Shown piece by piece: positions 35,530 to 47,691 of a stretch of 64,000 bases of DNA. The DNA is from Epiperipatus broadwayi. Lineage: Eukaryota; Onychophora; Udeonychophora; Euonychophora; Peripatidae. A model generated the notes under the pieces. That model saw nothing but the letters and a program-made list of their open reading frames with translations. It made no database searches and was not told where the DNA came from. Position 1 is the first letter of the stretch, and every line of letters starts with the position of its first letter. The position numbers were made by a program, and so were the translations under genes. The stretch covers positions 6,947,501 through 7,011,500 of the forward strand of contig JAQFVV010012446.1 in assembly GCA_028023455.1 (NCBI GenBank), given 5' to 3'.

Positions 35530-35790
35530 GGTTCAACTACTATACTAATATTGTCACTGGTCAGGCCAGAACACCTGAAGAAGAGAGAATAATACTATTC
35601 GAAACATTGTGTAGTCTACTAATCTGTGTTATCTATTTGTGTATTATTACTAACAGTTGTTTGTATTTGGAAAATTTAAAATTTTTTAGACATTTATTTA
35701 AAGATAGATGATGGAAATAGTCCAACATATTACAACATCTAAAATATCATCATCTCAAATCTTCAGGAAAATTTTGAAATATACATTTGT
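35530..35790 (+). repeat. PLE terminal repeat with hammerhead-like motif
   Basis: CACCTGAAGAAGAGA, then GAATA ATAC TATTC, then GAAACATTGTGTAG: the GAATA/TATTC stem sits directly before GAAAC, as stem II does in a hammerhead ribozyme, although extra bases separate CTGAAGA from the stem. GTTATCTATTTGTGTATTA and ATGGAAATAGTCCAACATAT follow, as in the pair at 29,640-30,110. Confidence 0.55.
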
Positions 35791-35889
35791 GGTCTGATAT
35801 GGCTTTATCATCATCATTGGTGATATCAAATTTATATAGCTGAGACCATGACTTTTCATTTATATGATAGAATTATGAGAATAGAACTC

Positions 35890-38800
35890 ATTTCATCATT
35901 GTCAACTATTATCAATCCATTGCTGGACGAACATTTCTCCAAGGTCAATTCACTTTCTCCAATCTCTAGCCTCTCTTCTCCACATCCCACTCACTTCCTT
36001 ATTTCATCCATCCAGCTCATGTGGTCTCTTTCTAGATCTTTTTTCATCTCTTGGAATCCAGTTTAAGATTTTAACTGTCCACCTATTATTAGCTCTTCTA
36101 GCACTTTGTCCAGCCCAACCCCAGTCTCTTAATTCTTTAAATGATATCAGTAACACCTGTTTGTTCTCTTACCCACGTAGTGTGTTTTTGATCTTTTCTT
36201 GTTACTCCTAATGTGTATCTCTCCATACTTCTTTGAGTGATTTGAAATCTCTCTTGCTCTTCTGTTAAGTATCCAAGTCCCAGATCCATAAGTAAGAACT
36301 GGTAAAACACATTTAAATTAAAAACCTTCCTTTTCAAACACATAGGCATATTCCCTTTTAATATTGTTATTTCTGCCAAAAGCACGCCAACTAAGTTTAT
36401 CTCTATTATTAATTTCATCCCTTATGTTTCCATTTGTAGTAATAATCAGACCAAGATATTTGTAGTTGTTAATTTCTTCTAATTCATATTATCAATGTTT
36501 TTTTCATGTTTTGAGCAAATCCATTGATATTACGTTAGTCTTTTTAATGTTTACCTTTACTCCTACTTTCTTACTTCCATCTGATAACTCTTGCAACATT
36601 TCTTGAAGCTCAGCATTATTTCATCTGCAAAATCTAAATGACTTAAATAATCTCCATTTACTTTCACTCCTTTAGTCTCCCATTTTAATTCACCAAATAC
36701 TTCTTGCAGTACGGCTGTAAAAAGTTTTTGAGATACGGAATCACCTTGTCTTACACCCTTCTTAATGTTAACCTTCCTAGTCTCATTATGTAATCTAATT
36801 GTCACTTGCATTTTTATAAATATTCTTCAGAATACGACAATATGTTGTGTCTATACCTTGATGATTCAATGTCACTGAAGAAATGCTTAAAGAATTCAAA
36901 GACATCTCCATTTACTTTCACTCCTTTAGTCTCCCATTTTAATTCACCAAATACTTCTTGCAGTACGGCTGTAAAAAGTTTTTGAGATACGGAATCACCT
37001 TGTCTTACACCCTTCTTAATGTTAACCTTCCTAGTCTCATTATGTAATCTAATTGTCACTTGCATTTTTATAAATATTCTTCAGAATACGACAATATGTT
37101 GGGTCTATACCTTGATGATTCAATGTCACTGAAGAAATGCTTAAAGAATTCAAATGTCTTTTCATAATCTACAAATCCAAAGCATAATGGCAACTCATAT
37201 TCATTGGTTCTTTCTATAACTGCTCTCATTTCTTGGATATGATCCACTACTAAAACTTGTTCTTTTTGTTAGTTGAAATACAAATTTTTCTGTAGACAAT
37301 TTGTAATTATCTTGGTAAAAATTTTGTATAAAACTGATAAAAAATTGATAAGCCTGTAATTTCTAATATCTTTTATCACCTTTTTTAAATATTAATATTA
37401 ATACTGCACTCTTCCAATCATCTGGTACATCTTTATCATTTTAGCCAAAAAAAAAAAATATATTTTTTCACCTGCTTCTTTTAAGATATCAATTATAATC
37501 TCATCATTACCTGGGACTTTTTCTTTCTTTATAAATTTAATTGCATGTCTCACTCTTCATTTAAAATACTGGGCAATTAAGAGGATATAATAGTTGTAGG
37601 AGGTACTTGTTCTTTATTATTATAGAATTTTTCTAAACATTTTACGATGTCATTTGTCTTTTTAATAATAGTTCCATCTTTTTTTCTTATTACAGATATA
37701 AGTTTCCTACCAATATCAAAATGTTGTTTTACACTCTTGAGTCTTTTATTCTCTTCTACAGCTTTCCTTATTAGTTCACAATTATACTTTCTTATATCAT
37801 TATCAACTCTTTTTTGCACCATTTTACAAAATTTTGAGATATTCAATTTTTCTTAAGCATCATTTTTATATATCTTCATATTCTTTCTTTTCTTCATAAA
37901 TTTCTCTAGTCTCAGTAAAAAATTTATTGGTCAGTTATTGCTTTTTTCCACCACCTATCTTAGTTGCAGTTTTTAAAAGTGTATCTATTATTTTTTTCTA
38001 TTAATTTCATTCAAATCTGAATCATTATTGAAAATTTGCTAATATTTGAAAATGGTTTGCAAGTTGCTAATTTAAATTTATTGGAATGTTTCTGAAGATT
38101 TCTCAACTGTGAATATTAAATTGAAATGCTGCAAACCTTTGGCGCTTATTATAATACTTATCTGACAGCCAATCAGATGTTATGATGACTATCTGAATGA
38201 TCAAACCATAAACACAAGACAGAGAATTTTACAAGAACAGGGTGGTCCACTCTTTTCTTTACTTGGCTTTGTTTTTTTTAATAATTTTTGTCTCTCTTAG
38301 TTTTGCATTAACACATATCTTACATTTTGCTAATTGATGATAACTTTCAGTATTGAATTTATTAAGGACATTATAATCTTGAAATATGTATTTTCTGTTA
38401 GTCAAAATATAATCCAATTCTGCTGTACCTTCATTTGGATGCTTCCATGTCCATTTCCTTTTAACATTTTTCTCAAAAAAAGAATTCATAATATAGTTTC
38501 TTAACTTATTCTGCAACCCACAAGTCTATGTCCTCTCTCATTTCTATTACCATAACCAAATTTACCTATAGCACTTTCATCTTTCATTTGTTTACCAATT
38601 CTAGCATTAAAGCCTTCCCTAACAATTTTAAAATGTTGTTTGGTCTGATCAAAAGCCTTTTGTACATCCATATAAAACTTCTCTATTTCTTCATCACTAT
38701 GAGAATTTGTTGGGGCATAAACCTGAATTAGCTGCCTTTGATATTTGCTATTAAGTTGAATAACTAATCATGCCACTCTGTCTGATACACCATCAATCCT

Positions 38801-39490
38801 TACAATGGTGGTTTTCCACATTTTATTTATAATGAATCCTACTCCACTTATGTTTCCAATATTTGCGCCTTTGTAGTAGAGTGCATGTTCACTTTTTAAA
38901 TCAATTTTCTCTTCACCTTTTCTTCTAACTTCACAAAGTCCAATAGTATCCCATTTAATATGAGACTGTTGCAGTTGTAAGTACCTAAATAAATAGTCAT
39001 CATAAAATGGCATCCTAGGCCCATAATTAGAGGATTCTTGGCATCCTCCACCTTTGCCCACCAACTGCTGCCTTGGCTGGTGACTTTACAGCCTCCTGGA
39101 AATAAGGCCCATTATTTATTTTTGTCTGTCATGATTGTAAATATTGGGGAAAAAATGTTTTCATTCACACACACATTTATTCCGACTTCTAGAAATCTCG
39201 AACTGATATTTCAGTTAAGAACTATCAGACGACTGAGAAGAAAGGCTATAGTGTTTCTTTGTCTTAAAATCAGAGGTAAAAAGTCAATAAATTCACCTCA
39301 CTAGCTAATGCATGTTGGTGAGGAGCCTATCCATGTTTCTATACTATATGAATAATCACATAGTAAAAACAGCCGCAACTTCAAGAACTTATGGAGTGGA
39401 TATTTAGGATTTACCCTGCTCAGTTCCTTTAAGGTCTCCAAGAGGAATCAAAGGGTCTTCTTTCAGTTAACAACCAACTCCTTTCAGCAG
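35890..39490 (-). pseudogene. RTE-like LINE, nearly full-length, decayed
   Basis: This is the most complete copy, about 3.35 kb after removing a 254-bp duplication, which is the usual RTE length. On the minus strand, from 39,490: a 5' untranslated part, the endonuclease (WDTIGLCEVRRKGEEKI at about 38,910-38,960; ELDYILTNRKYIFQDYNVLN near 38,370-38,430), and a linker with VDNDIRKYNCELIRKAVEEN (37,750-37,810). The reverse transcriptase follows (KKGVRQGDSVSQKLFTA at about 36,730-36,780; HLDFADEIM near 36,625-36,650), then the C-terminal CLKRKVFNLNVF and MERYTLGVTRKDQKHTTW region (36,190-36,330). The catalytic FADD has become FADE and several stops occur, so it is inactive. The 3' end near 35,890 has the family's ATTGATA..CATTGTCAA tail region. 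Confidence 0.85.
36651..37158 (-). repeat. 254-bp tandem duplication within the LINE
   Basis: Units 36,651-36,904 and 36,905-37,158 both begin TCTCCATTTACTTTCACTCC and are nearly identical; a visible difference is ATGTTGTGTC versus ATGTTGGGTC. This repeats the minus-strand peptide MQVTIRLHNETRKVNIKKG in two adjacent frames. The near identity, against the decayed LINE around it, shows that the duplication happened long after insertion. Confidence 0.95.
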
Positions 39491-40230
39491 CCAGAATAGA
39501 ATTACGAGCATTTTATTAAATCTAAAACATTAAGATAAAGAGTGAATGCCATTTATAAACGAAATAATTATTTAATGGATTCTATTTTCAAGTATTTGAA
39601 TTATCAGTGTGCGTGTGCGTCATTATTTACAAACTTATGTAAAATTATTGATTACAAAGAGGAACAATGGCTAATCTTTTTTTGAGATTAATCATTGATA
39701 TCTTATCTTGAAAGTAAAGTTAATGAATTTTTTTCTATATGCACTTATAAATCTAGCGGTGTTTTCAAGAGAATGCTTTACAAAAGAATTCCAAATGTAG
39801 GATTTATATTTTATTTGTGTTTACTATATTTTTTTCCTGTGTGTGTCCATGGATCATGATTTTTGCTCTGCCACTTATAGTGGCCCGAAATTCTTAAGAA
39901 CTCGAGGCTAAAAAGCTTTTTAATTATGTAATAAGTTATTTTTAGGAAAAGTGTGTTTTGTCTTAATTTTTCATACCAAATGTGTATGTATTAATCATGG
40001 TAATTTCCAGAAAAAAGTTTTTTTTTTGCTTTGAATAGAGAACATTTATAATATTAATGTATTGTTCTTATAGTGATGTGCATTCTTCGTATTTTTTAAT
40101 TAATTGTTTATTCATGCGTTAATGCCAATTGGTATTGCTTATATCTTCTATGATTAATAAATTATTTTTGTTTTCCTTTATATATGTGCTAGAAATTAAA
40201 CTAACATTCTTACATTTTAAACGTATTAAT
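39491..40230. other. No gene; scrap of a dispersed repeat
   Basis: TGTGTCCATGGATCATGATT and TTCTTAAGAACTCGAGG near 39,842-39,910 recall ATCCATGGATCATGGATTTC..TTATGAATTCTTAAGA at 59,334-59,390 and a weaker match near 55,870-55,925. The rest is AT-rich with nothing recognised. Confidence 0.35.
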
Positions 40231-40355
40231 TATAAATATGGGGGGGGGGGTGTTAAAAGCGCTGTGAAGTGCATTTTGACCCAATCAGGTCTCTTCAATT
40301 TAGCCAAGCTCCATATGTTCCTAAAAATACACATTACACAAACTTGAAAGGCTGA
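40231..40355 (+). repeat. G-run repeat G, copy 1
   Basis: Eleven G, then TGTTAAAAGCGCTGTGAAGT and GCATTTTGACCCAATCAGGT, CTCTTCAATTTAG. The copy at 42,645-42,715 has eleven G, then TTTAAAGGCTCC..ATACATTTCAACCTAAT and TTCTTCAGTTACA. No coding function. Confidence 0.55.
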
Positions 40356-40441
40356 TCTTTAGTTTATTACAAACTCATATTGAAATATCTATGATATTCT
40401 TTACATAAATATATGACAGCCTTATATTTTTTTAGAAAGTG

Positions 40442-42600
40442 TAACGGGATAGCGTTACATAGGGTTTAAATCTGAGAAAATATATGTATTATAACGAGAC
40501 AAGCCGATGTAAACAAACACACACACACTCAAGCAATACAAAAGACTCGTAACAGTATATTTGTAACCTTAATAGTTTTCTTCCCATTTATAAACTACAT
40601 TTATAAAATACAGATAATAATTGTCTAATTAAATAGTTAAGGCTTTCACATAAAATTAATAATAGAACATTCTCTAAAATAATAAAATAAAGGAAAATAT
40701 AATATGCTCTAATAAATATTCAAAGTTAATTTCCATTTGTATGCGCCACGGGATATTTAAAATGTTTATTGTAAATTATAATTTTAGCAAAGGTAAAACT
40801 CATAGAAAAGATTTGAGAAAAGATTAAATGCTCGACTTCTAAAATTAATGTAGATTGTATTGTTCTTGTAAAAAACACGCACACGCATGCACTCAAAGTG
40901 TGAATGTATAAGGTTTGTTAACTGAGATTGCAACATGAGATTGCCAAGACCAAAAAATTGCCTTAAGCACAAAGGATTGAGTGAACATTACGTCAAACAC
41001 GGACCTGAACGACAACTCTTAAAAGTATGGAACTCTGGGGGGAGATTGGATCCTAAGATAAGGATTACATCTTATAAATATCAAACGAAATCTATTCAAT
41101 GGCTCTTGGCTTGCTTTTTCTTTTCTGTTGTTATTATTATTGCTGTTGTTGTGTTTTTTTGGTTGCTGTTATCATTGTTGATATCGTTGCTGAAAGAGTT
41201 CCTCACTTAATGTGTTTAGAATATAGCGTGACATAGAATAATATTCTTCCAGTTCGCCGTATCCAAATCCAAGATGATCATTATGAAATTAATACTGAGA
41301 GCGTCGATTGTCATGAGGGGCTAGAAAACCCTTCAGTGATTGATCGACGCTCCGCCACCGAATATCTCCGAAGCTATGGAAATCCAATCACATCTCCACG
41401 TGAAATTAATGCTCCAACCTAATAATTATGTTCCGAGAAATACCAACATCGTCCAGACCATGCTATGCTCACTTTAAATAAACAAATCACTTCATCATGA
41501 AAGCCATCTCCCACGTTCAAATCCTCGTCTCACCCGAAGCAGCGGAAGTCAAAATCAAATCCTAGGTAAATAGTTTATTTTATATTATGTTTCATTCACT
41601 CAATTCGTAAACTCTTAAAGGCAATCTCATAGTTAACTAACTCACACTTGTGTAAATAAATCATAAAATTTGCTGTAACATTTAATCTATTATTGCAATC
41701 TATCGTAATCGTAGGACTTTCAAAACATGAACTTTGAACTTAAGTAAAATCTAATAAACCATAATCCGTATTCTCAAAATGTAAAAGGAAACTTGTATTT
41801 ATCATTCATACTTTATTATGTTTAATATGTTTCTCTGCGAGCGTGAATGTGTGTGTGCGTGTGCGAATAAAATTCAAATTAGTATTTTATATTTAATAAA
41901 TTCGTTCAGTATATAAACAAGTCGAGCATTTCTCAAGTCTTTTCATACAATTAAAGTCTTATCTCATTTACTCTTGATCGTTCATAAATTTATCGTTAAG
42001 TTATACTTATTTAGATTTAGATTTATTTTTTATGATTCTTTAAATGTAATATGCCAACATCGTGCCGTAAGTCACGATGTTTATTTATTTTCCCTTAGTT
42101 AAGATAGACTTAAGAATTGGGCGGGTCTAGAATAAATATATAAACAAATGTCAAACAATTATATAGTGTATAGGGGGGATGATCTTATAAGCCTAGTTGT
42201 TCGGGGCATAAACGAACCGTCGTATTGGTCACAAACAACCAATAATCAAGTCTAGTGCGAGGATCAATCAATTAGCAAACTAAAACTTCTTTCCCATTAG
42301 TGAACTGTGCGTCTTTTCCGGAAGGAGTTGTCTTTGAAAACAATCATGTAACGGCCTTGAGAAACCTTATTGGTCCATGCTGGGAGTTTGAGCTGGTGGG
42401 CGGGATTAGACTTCGAAATCGTTTTGATGTGATGTAAGGTGATGCGAGTAATTAAATTCCACTTAAATAATCGTATCTGGCGCCCCCTTGTGTGGATAGT
42501 GGATAATTATCGATATAAGTAAATAAATAAAGCCTTACGCTATGTCATGTTTATTTCGAAGCCCGTAATCTCGGTGGGAGAGCGCACCTTTACAAAAGTA
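40442..42600 (+). repeat. LTR-like region, ends uncertain
   Basis: It begins TGTAACGGGATAGCGTTACA, a TG start with a small inverted repeat like the TTACA ends of repeat A. A second TGTAACGGCC lies at 42,349. Near 42,478 TCTGGCGCCCCCTTGTGTGG contains a TGG-starting word that could be a primer-binding site. The stretch is richer in CG than its flanks. No second LTR was found, so element type and limits are unsettled. It encloses a short coding-like frame at 41,237-41,422. Confidence 0.3.
41237..41422 (+). CDS. Coding-like frame, possible terminal exon (unknown product)
   Basis: The frame opens after TAG at 41,234-41,236 and runs to TAA at 41,420-41,422, 61 codons with no ATG in frame. A splice acceptor TATTCTTCCAG ends at 41,252, so an exon could start at 41,253. 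The peptide is hydrophilic and mixed in composition: ..RRIQIQDDHYEINTES.., ..NPSVIDRRSATEYLRSYG.., ending SPREINAPT. Codons are far less AT-biased than the flanks, unlike chance frames in this window. I do not recognise the protein. It could be the last exon of a host gene or the C-terminus of a retroelement protein, since the surrounding region looks LTR-like. Confidence 0.35.
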   Translation, partial: NNILPVRRIQIQDDHYEINTESVDCHEGLENPSVIDRRSATEYLRSYGNPITSPREINAPT

Positions 42601-42644
42601 AACTAACATCTTTTATATTTCAAATTTACAATTGTACACGTCTG

Positions 42645-42740
42645 AGGGGGGGGGGGTTTAAAGGCTCCTAAAATACATTTCAACCTAATAAAATTTCTTC
42701 AGTTACATTAAGATCTAAATCTTCCCAAATTTTTCATACT
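42645..42740 (+). repeat. G-run repeat G, copy 2
   Basis: Eleven G at 42,646-42,656, then TTTAAAGGCTCCTAAAATAC, matching the copy at 40,231 in order and spacing with many substitutions. Confidence 0.5.
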
Positions 42741-42869
42741 ATTGTTTTGTATTCCTTGAAGTACATTGCACAAATTTATATTAACACCGTCATGTTTTTA
42801 GTCATAAACTTACTCATAGCAATGCTTTTTACAAGATATGTAAATAATTTCTTTTTCTTTTTTCCCAAG

Positions 42870-43136
42870 CATATAGACTTTAAACCACTAAACATCACAT
42901 GATCCCATTCTTTGTGCTTACACAAGCTGTTTACACAGAAGCAAAACTCCTGCAAGCCAGAGTAATCAACGATTACTGATGAAAGCTATAAGCTAGAAAC
43001 TAGTCTGGTGATATTGGATGAGTAGGCACTAGGTAGGGATTTTATGCACCAACCTCCTTGCATCCATTGATTATTGTGGTTTGCACTGAGTGATGCTACT
43101 GTATGGAGAGTTTTGCCTCTGTGCATGTAGACTTTA
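42870..43136 (-). mobile_element. FB1 foldback element, copy e, 13-bp duplication (12/13)
   Basis: The element is 42,883-43,123. CATATAGACTTTA at 42,870-42,882 and CATGTAGACTTTA at 43,124-43,136 differ at one base. The left end AACCACTAAACATCACATGA is the family's right-hand (long) end, so this copy is inverted relative to copy d. The long arm (AAACTAGTCTGGTGATATTG, GGATTTTATGCACCAACCTC) is present once, with only a stub of its partner. Confidence 0.85.
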
Positions 43137-44091
43137 ATAAAACCTGAATATATCTAAAATATCCTGCACATAGGGACAGGACAATTATCTTTTAGCTTTG
43201 TTCATTTTTTTCCAACTCTTATACTCAATTTTACAAATTTAACTAATTTTTAAACTACTGGTTTCAGTGTAAAAGAGGTAATCTTCAGAAATTTATGAAA
43301 AGTTATTTGTAATTTTGTAAGACTTTTTTCTTTATTTTAATGAATGGGATAAATGGTAATAGCATTTCAGCAACCCAGTTTATTATCTGTAAAATTTGTG
43401 AAATGCCAATATGATTTTAACTGTATTCAAATACCGTTTGCAAACATATATAAATATTTACTTGGTTTTTTGCAATCTGATTTAGTAGAGCACTATGGAT
43501 GAGTTTTGCATTAAAGAATATTGGTTATGCAAATTTTAACATAGATTTCATTTATTTTAGCAAACCATGATAATTTATGCAAGTTAGCCATTAGCTTTTG
43601 CCCGAGAGAATAGTCAGTCCTATCTAGGTTTAAGTCTTTGTCAGAAGATGGTATAATCCACCCTTCACCAGTTTAACGGTAATGACTGCCAACTTCTTCA
43701 ATTCCATGTCAGGAATGTTTGTGAATGATTATTTTTCCTTTTTACCTAATTACGATTATATGTTGTGCTTTTTAGTCTAATTTTAAGAACATTAGAGAAA
43801 TAAAAATAGATGTGCTGATTTAGCATCTTGCTGATCTCCATATTGCTTTCTGTTTATTTTCTTGACCCATTCTATGTATGTTGCACAGCAGCCCCTTAAC
43901 TACGCTGTTTTATTGAAGAAATATTTTACATTTAGAGATTGCAAATATTTGGAGAATCGCTTCTTGATTTTCCATTAGAAGTTTACTTCGTCAATCTTAT
44001 GTACTCTTACATTTAGCTATTAGACAGTGGAGAATTTTAGCATTCACTTTTTTAATCTTTTAAATTATTACATTAACCACATATAAATATT
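43137..44091. other. No gene recognised
   Basis: AT-rich sequence. Nothing identifiable on either strand. Confidence 0.5.
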
Positions 44092-45366
44092 GTACCGGTC
44101 GGTTTCGTCTGTTCATATAACAAGATCTAGCATCTAGGCAAAAGTACCTCGAATCCAATCCTGTGCAAGATACATAAGTCAGGAACATTCATGAACTCTG
44201 CCCTATTTGCCTATTTTCCAGATCTACCCACTTATGAGCAACAATTCCAATGATACTGATCTAATTTATTCCTACCCCGCCGGCATCACAAAGTCGTGAC
44301 ACAAAAAGACTCTTATTCGAACTTGGTTCATGTCTAGAATATTATAATTAGCGATTTTCGATCATCTAGTAAGTGAAACCTTTTTATATTACATCAAAAT
44401 TATTTCTATTCAATAAATGAAACAATGACTTAGATATTTAGAAAGATATAAAATTTATTAAATCAACTTGGAATATATATGATTGCAAACGTTATTGGTA
44501 TTACAATGTAAATAAAATGGGTGTTTATCTCCCTTGGACAACATTAACCTCCCTTACAATACTATACAATGAACATATTTAATCATCAATAACAAATAAT
44601 TCATGGCTTTATTCTATTGCGGCTATTTATATGTCAATAATTTATCGATTGAATGGGATACATAAGATTTTTAATAATAGCGCTAGACTACGGTACCTAA
44701 AGTTATTTGAATCCACCAGTAATAAAAACAACAGCATTCATACCAATACGTAAGTTTATTAAGTTGGATGATAAGGGTAATTTTATTTAATTAATATTTG
44801 CATTTTGCTATATAAGAACGTGTGTGGGAAGCTAATTTGGGAAATAATAATAATGGCAGAAGTGTTGTATCTGAAAGTGTGAATGAAATATATATTAAAA
44901 AATGGCAATCCATTTAGTATAATCATAACAGTACGGTTTAGGAGAATTAATAGGCTTTTAACAAGAACAAAATATGGGAGAGCGGTACGTGTATGATGGC
45001 AATGGAACGATCTATTCTAAGATCTAAGAAGATGCTTCAATTCACCGTTAAAGAAAGGCAACTCTCTGCAAACGTCGGCAGGGTCGGGTCATAAACAACG
45101 AAGAAGGCGCTTTATTGAATTGCCATAGGCTGGACTTTTGCCAGAGCGAACCCTATGCAATAATATCTCGCGCTGAAGAAATCCAAAGAGGTTTGCCAAA
45201 CCTTGTCCTTGGTATTGGAAGTAAAAATGAACGAAGCACAAAGATATATATATAACGAAAGGCCGGTATACACGTAACGCTTGCATTAATATAAATATAT
45301 AGATATTTAACTAAGGAATAAAGAATTATCGCCTATCTTTATTAATAAAAACCCCTCGTACCGGTA
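44092..45366 (+). repeat. LTR-like repeat C, copy 2
   Basis: It starts TGTACCGGTCGGTTTCGTCT and its first 100 bp match the reverse complement of 11,500-11,740. A related word, CGTACCGGTA, at 45,357-45,366 could mark the far end. Several CG-containing stretches set it apart from its neighbours. No paired copy or coding frame was recognised; the minus-strand frame 45,089-45,286 has no family resemblance. Confidence 0.35.
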
Positions 45367-47443
45367 TGATTTGATTACTACGTGGATATGGAAGAATTAC
45401 ATTTAAGGCCAATATAATATAGCTCATAGAACTAAAGGATCCCCCCCCCCCTTTATGTATTACTTCAAACTACACATAAACTTTCCACAATGTATAAATA
45501 ATATAACTCTTTGGTTTTGAATGCTTTAATAAATAAATACTTTTCATATTATTAAATATATATAAAGTCGGTGGTGGCTATTGATTTCAAGAAAATAATA
45601 TTAATTTAATTCATATAAATCTATTTGCAGATTTCAGAAGTTAGCGCTATTATTTAATTAACCAAAAAAAAAAAAACACATTTCTAAGAAAATAGATTTT
45701 TACTTAGTTTTTGAAAATAACACTGTACAATAATTATCTAATTCTGATTTTATTTCCCCAGACTGGCAGGCACCCGCTATACTAAGAATAACAAATTTGT
45801 TTTTAAAAACTACTAGATTAATTACCCTCTGAAAAGTAAGGAGGGTTTTCTTTTATTAAAAGAGATAGCGTAAGCATTTGCGATTCTGGGGGGAAATTAT
45901 CGACATATAATTTAGTATCTGAAAGTATAAAATATAATAATGAAAATAAAATATTGCCGCATAGACGTGAAATTAAGAACTAATAATTATTCAGGAGAGG
46001 TTTAATGTAGGAGAGATTACAACTAAGTTATATAGAGAGAGAACAAGGTACAATTAACAAAAAGGTAAGAACTTTACAAATTGATTCATAACTAATATTA
46101 AATTTTACAAATGAAAGCTTTACAAAATGTTTAAAGAAATAGATAGGTGAAAGTTAAAATTATTCACGGTAACTTTAAGAGTCTAGCAGCATTTGAAATG
46201 ATTACCTCTGTAAAACATGGCGGTTCTTTTGATGATTTCAATTCCCGCGGAGACTAGATCTAGTTTGTCAAACATAGTTATTCAGGCAGGCAGTAATTTT
46301 ATTATTTAACGAACAGGCATATAATTATAGTCTATGGGTATCGGGATCCATGGGCACAGATTGCAGGGAAGGCCATCTCGAATGGCAAGAAAGGCGATTT
46401 AGATTTACTCAGTACACATTGAAATTAACGAACACAAATTTTCTTGGTGACTGCTCTCCTTGACTGTCCTAGTTACTCTCTAAATTAATTCGTAATTATT
46501 CCATGCCTTGGTATTTTTGGAATCCCTTTCTGATTGGTCATTGCAATCTAATTTCCAAAAGAATTCGTATACAAGCTTTTACCCATTGTGATGGAAGATG
46601 CCATTGTTAGATAAGTATTCAAACTTTAATTAATTTTGATAAAAGAAAATGTTTGTAACAAAAGTAAATCAATTAAGTTTAGTTTCTACTTTTGATTTTA
46701 GAGAAACTTTTAATTAAAGTTATGTTAGAATATTATACAAGATTACGCTTCTCACCTTTAATTAATTTTGACTAATTACAATCGCATCTTCCATATTGGA
46801 TTTAAAAGAAAAGTGGAGTTTAATGGCAAAAATAATTTAAAAACACAATTTTATAAAATTACATATAACGAATTTTTCCACTAAATATTTGCTCAGTACT
46901 TTTGTCTCTACAATATCTATAGATATCTGAGCTGCAATTAACAAACAATTACTATAACTTTTATAAAATAAATAAATACAGAAATTATAATATATTTTGA
47001 TATTATAAGTCCGTTATAATTAATCCCCCATTCCCTATTGCGTATACGAATTTTCAGATGCTACATTTATTAATTTTATTTTGCATGTTTAAATTCAGAT
47101 ATTTATGCCAATATCTTCGTTAATAAATATGTTAGTTAATAATACTCAAACAAAAGGATACAAACAAATGTGTTAGTGAGTGGAATATATATGCAAGAAT
47201 AGGGTTTGAATTTAGGTTGGTAGCGGAAGATTGGAAGTGGGCTGTGAAGCGCAATCTGAATCTCAGATTCCGCTTCAATATGAAATTTCAAAAATAATAA
47301 GATGACATTGCCTATGGTCTTTCAACGTTAAGAATTATCTCTGTTACATGTTACCGTACAAAACCATCAATCTGTTCCATAGTGAAAGAGTCCTATTTTT
47401 AATGATTATAAAGTACAGTTATATTCTTCCACAAAAAGACAGA
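45367..47443. other. No gene recognised; one C11 run
   Basis: A run of 11 C lies at 45,441-45,451, the only long homopolymer of this kind on this strand. The rest is mixed AT-rich sequence with a few CG-containing words and no recognised element. Confidence 0.45.
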
Positions 47444-47691
47444 GAGAGAGATAAAACACTCTAAACGATTGCTCATGTGTTGGTGTTATATAAATTAATT
47501 ACACCTCGGTCTCGTTTTATGCGGTAGATAGGTTCCTCAGAAAACGCGCACAAAAGAAATCGCACAAGAGAGAGATAAAACACTCTAAACGATTGCTCAT
47601 GTGTTGGTGTTATATAAATTAATTACACCTCGGTCTCGTTTTATGCGGTAGATAGGTTCCTCAGAAAACGCGCACAAAAGAAATCGCACAA
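47444..47691 (+). repeat. 124-bp tandem duplication spanning a MITE end
   Basis: Units start at 47,444 and 47,568, both GAGAGAGATAAAACACTCTA. Each holds 58 bp of flank plus the first ~66 bp of the MITE (CACCTCGGTCTCGTTTTATG). No difference between units was noticed, so the event is recent. Confidence 0.95.

Noticed and set aside
40935-41210. 91-codon frame with a hydrophobic C-terminus
   Set aside because: The hydrophobic part is a T-rich low-complexity run; no acceptor, donor or family support.
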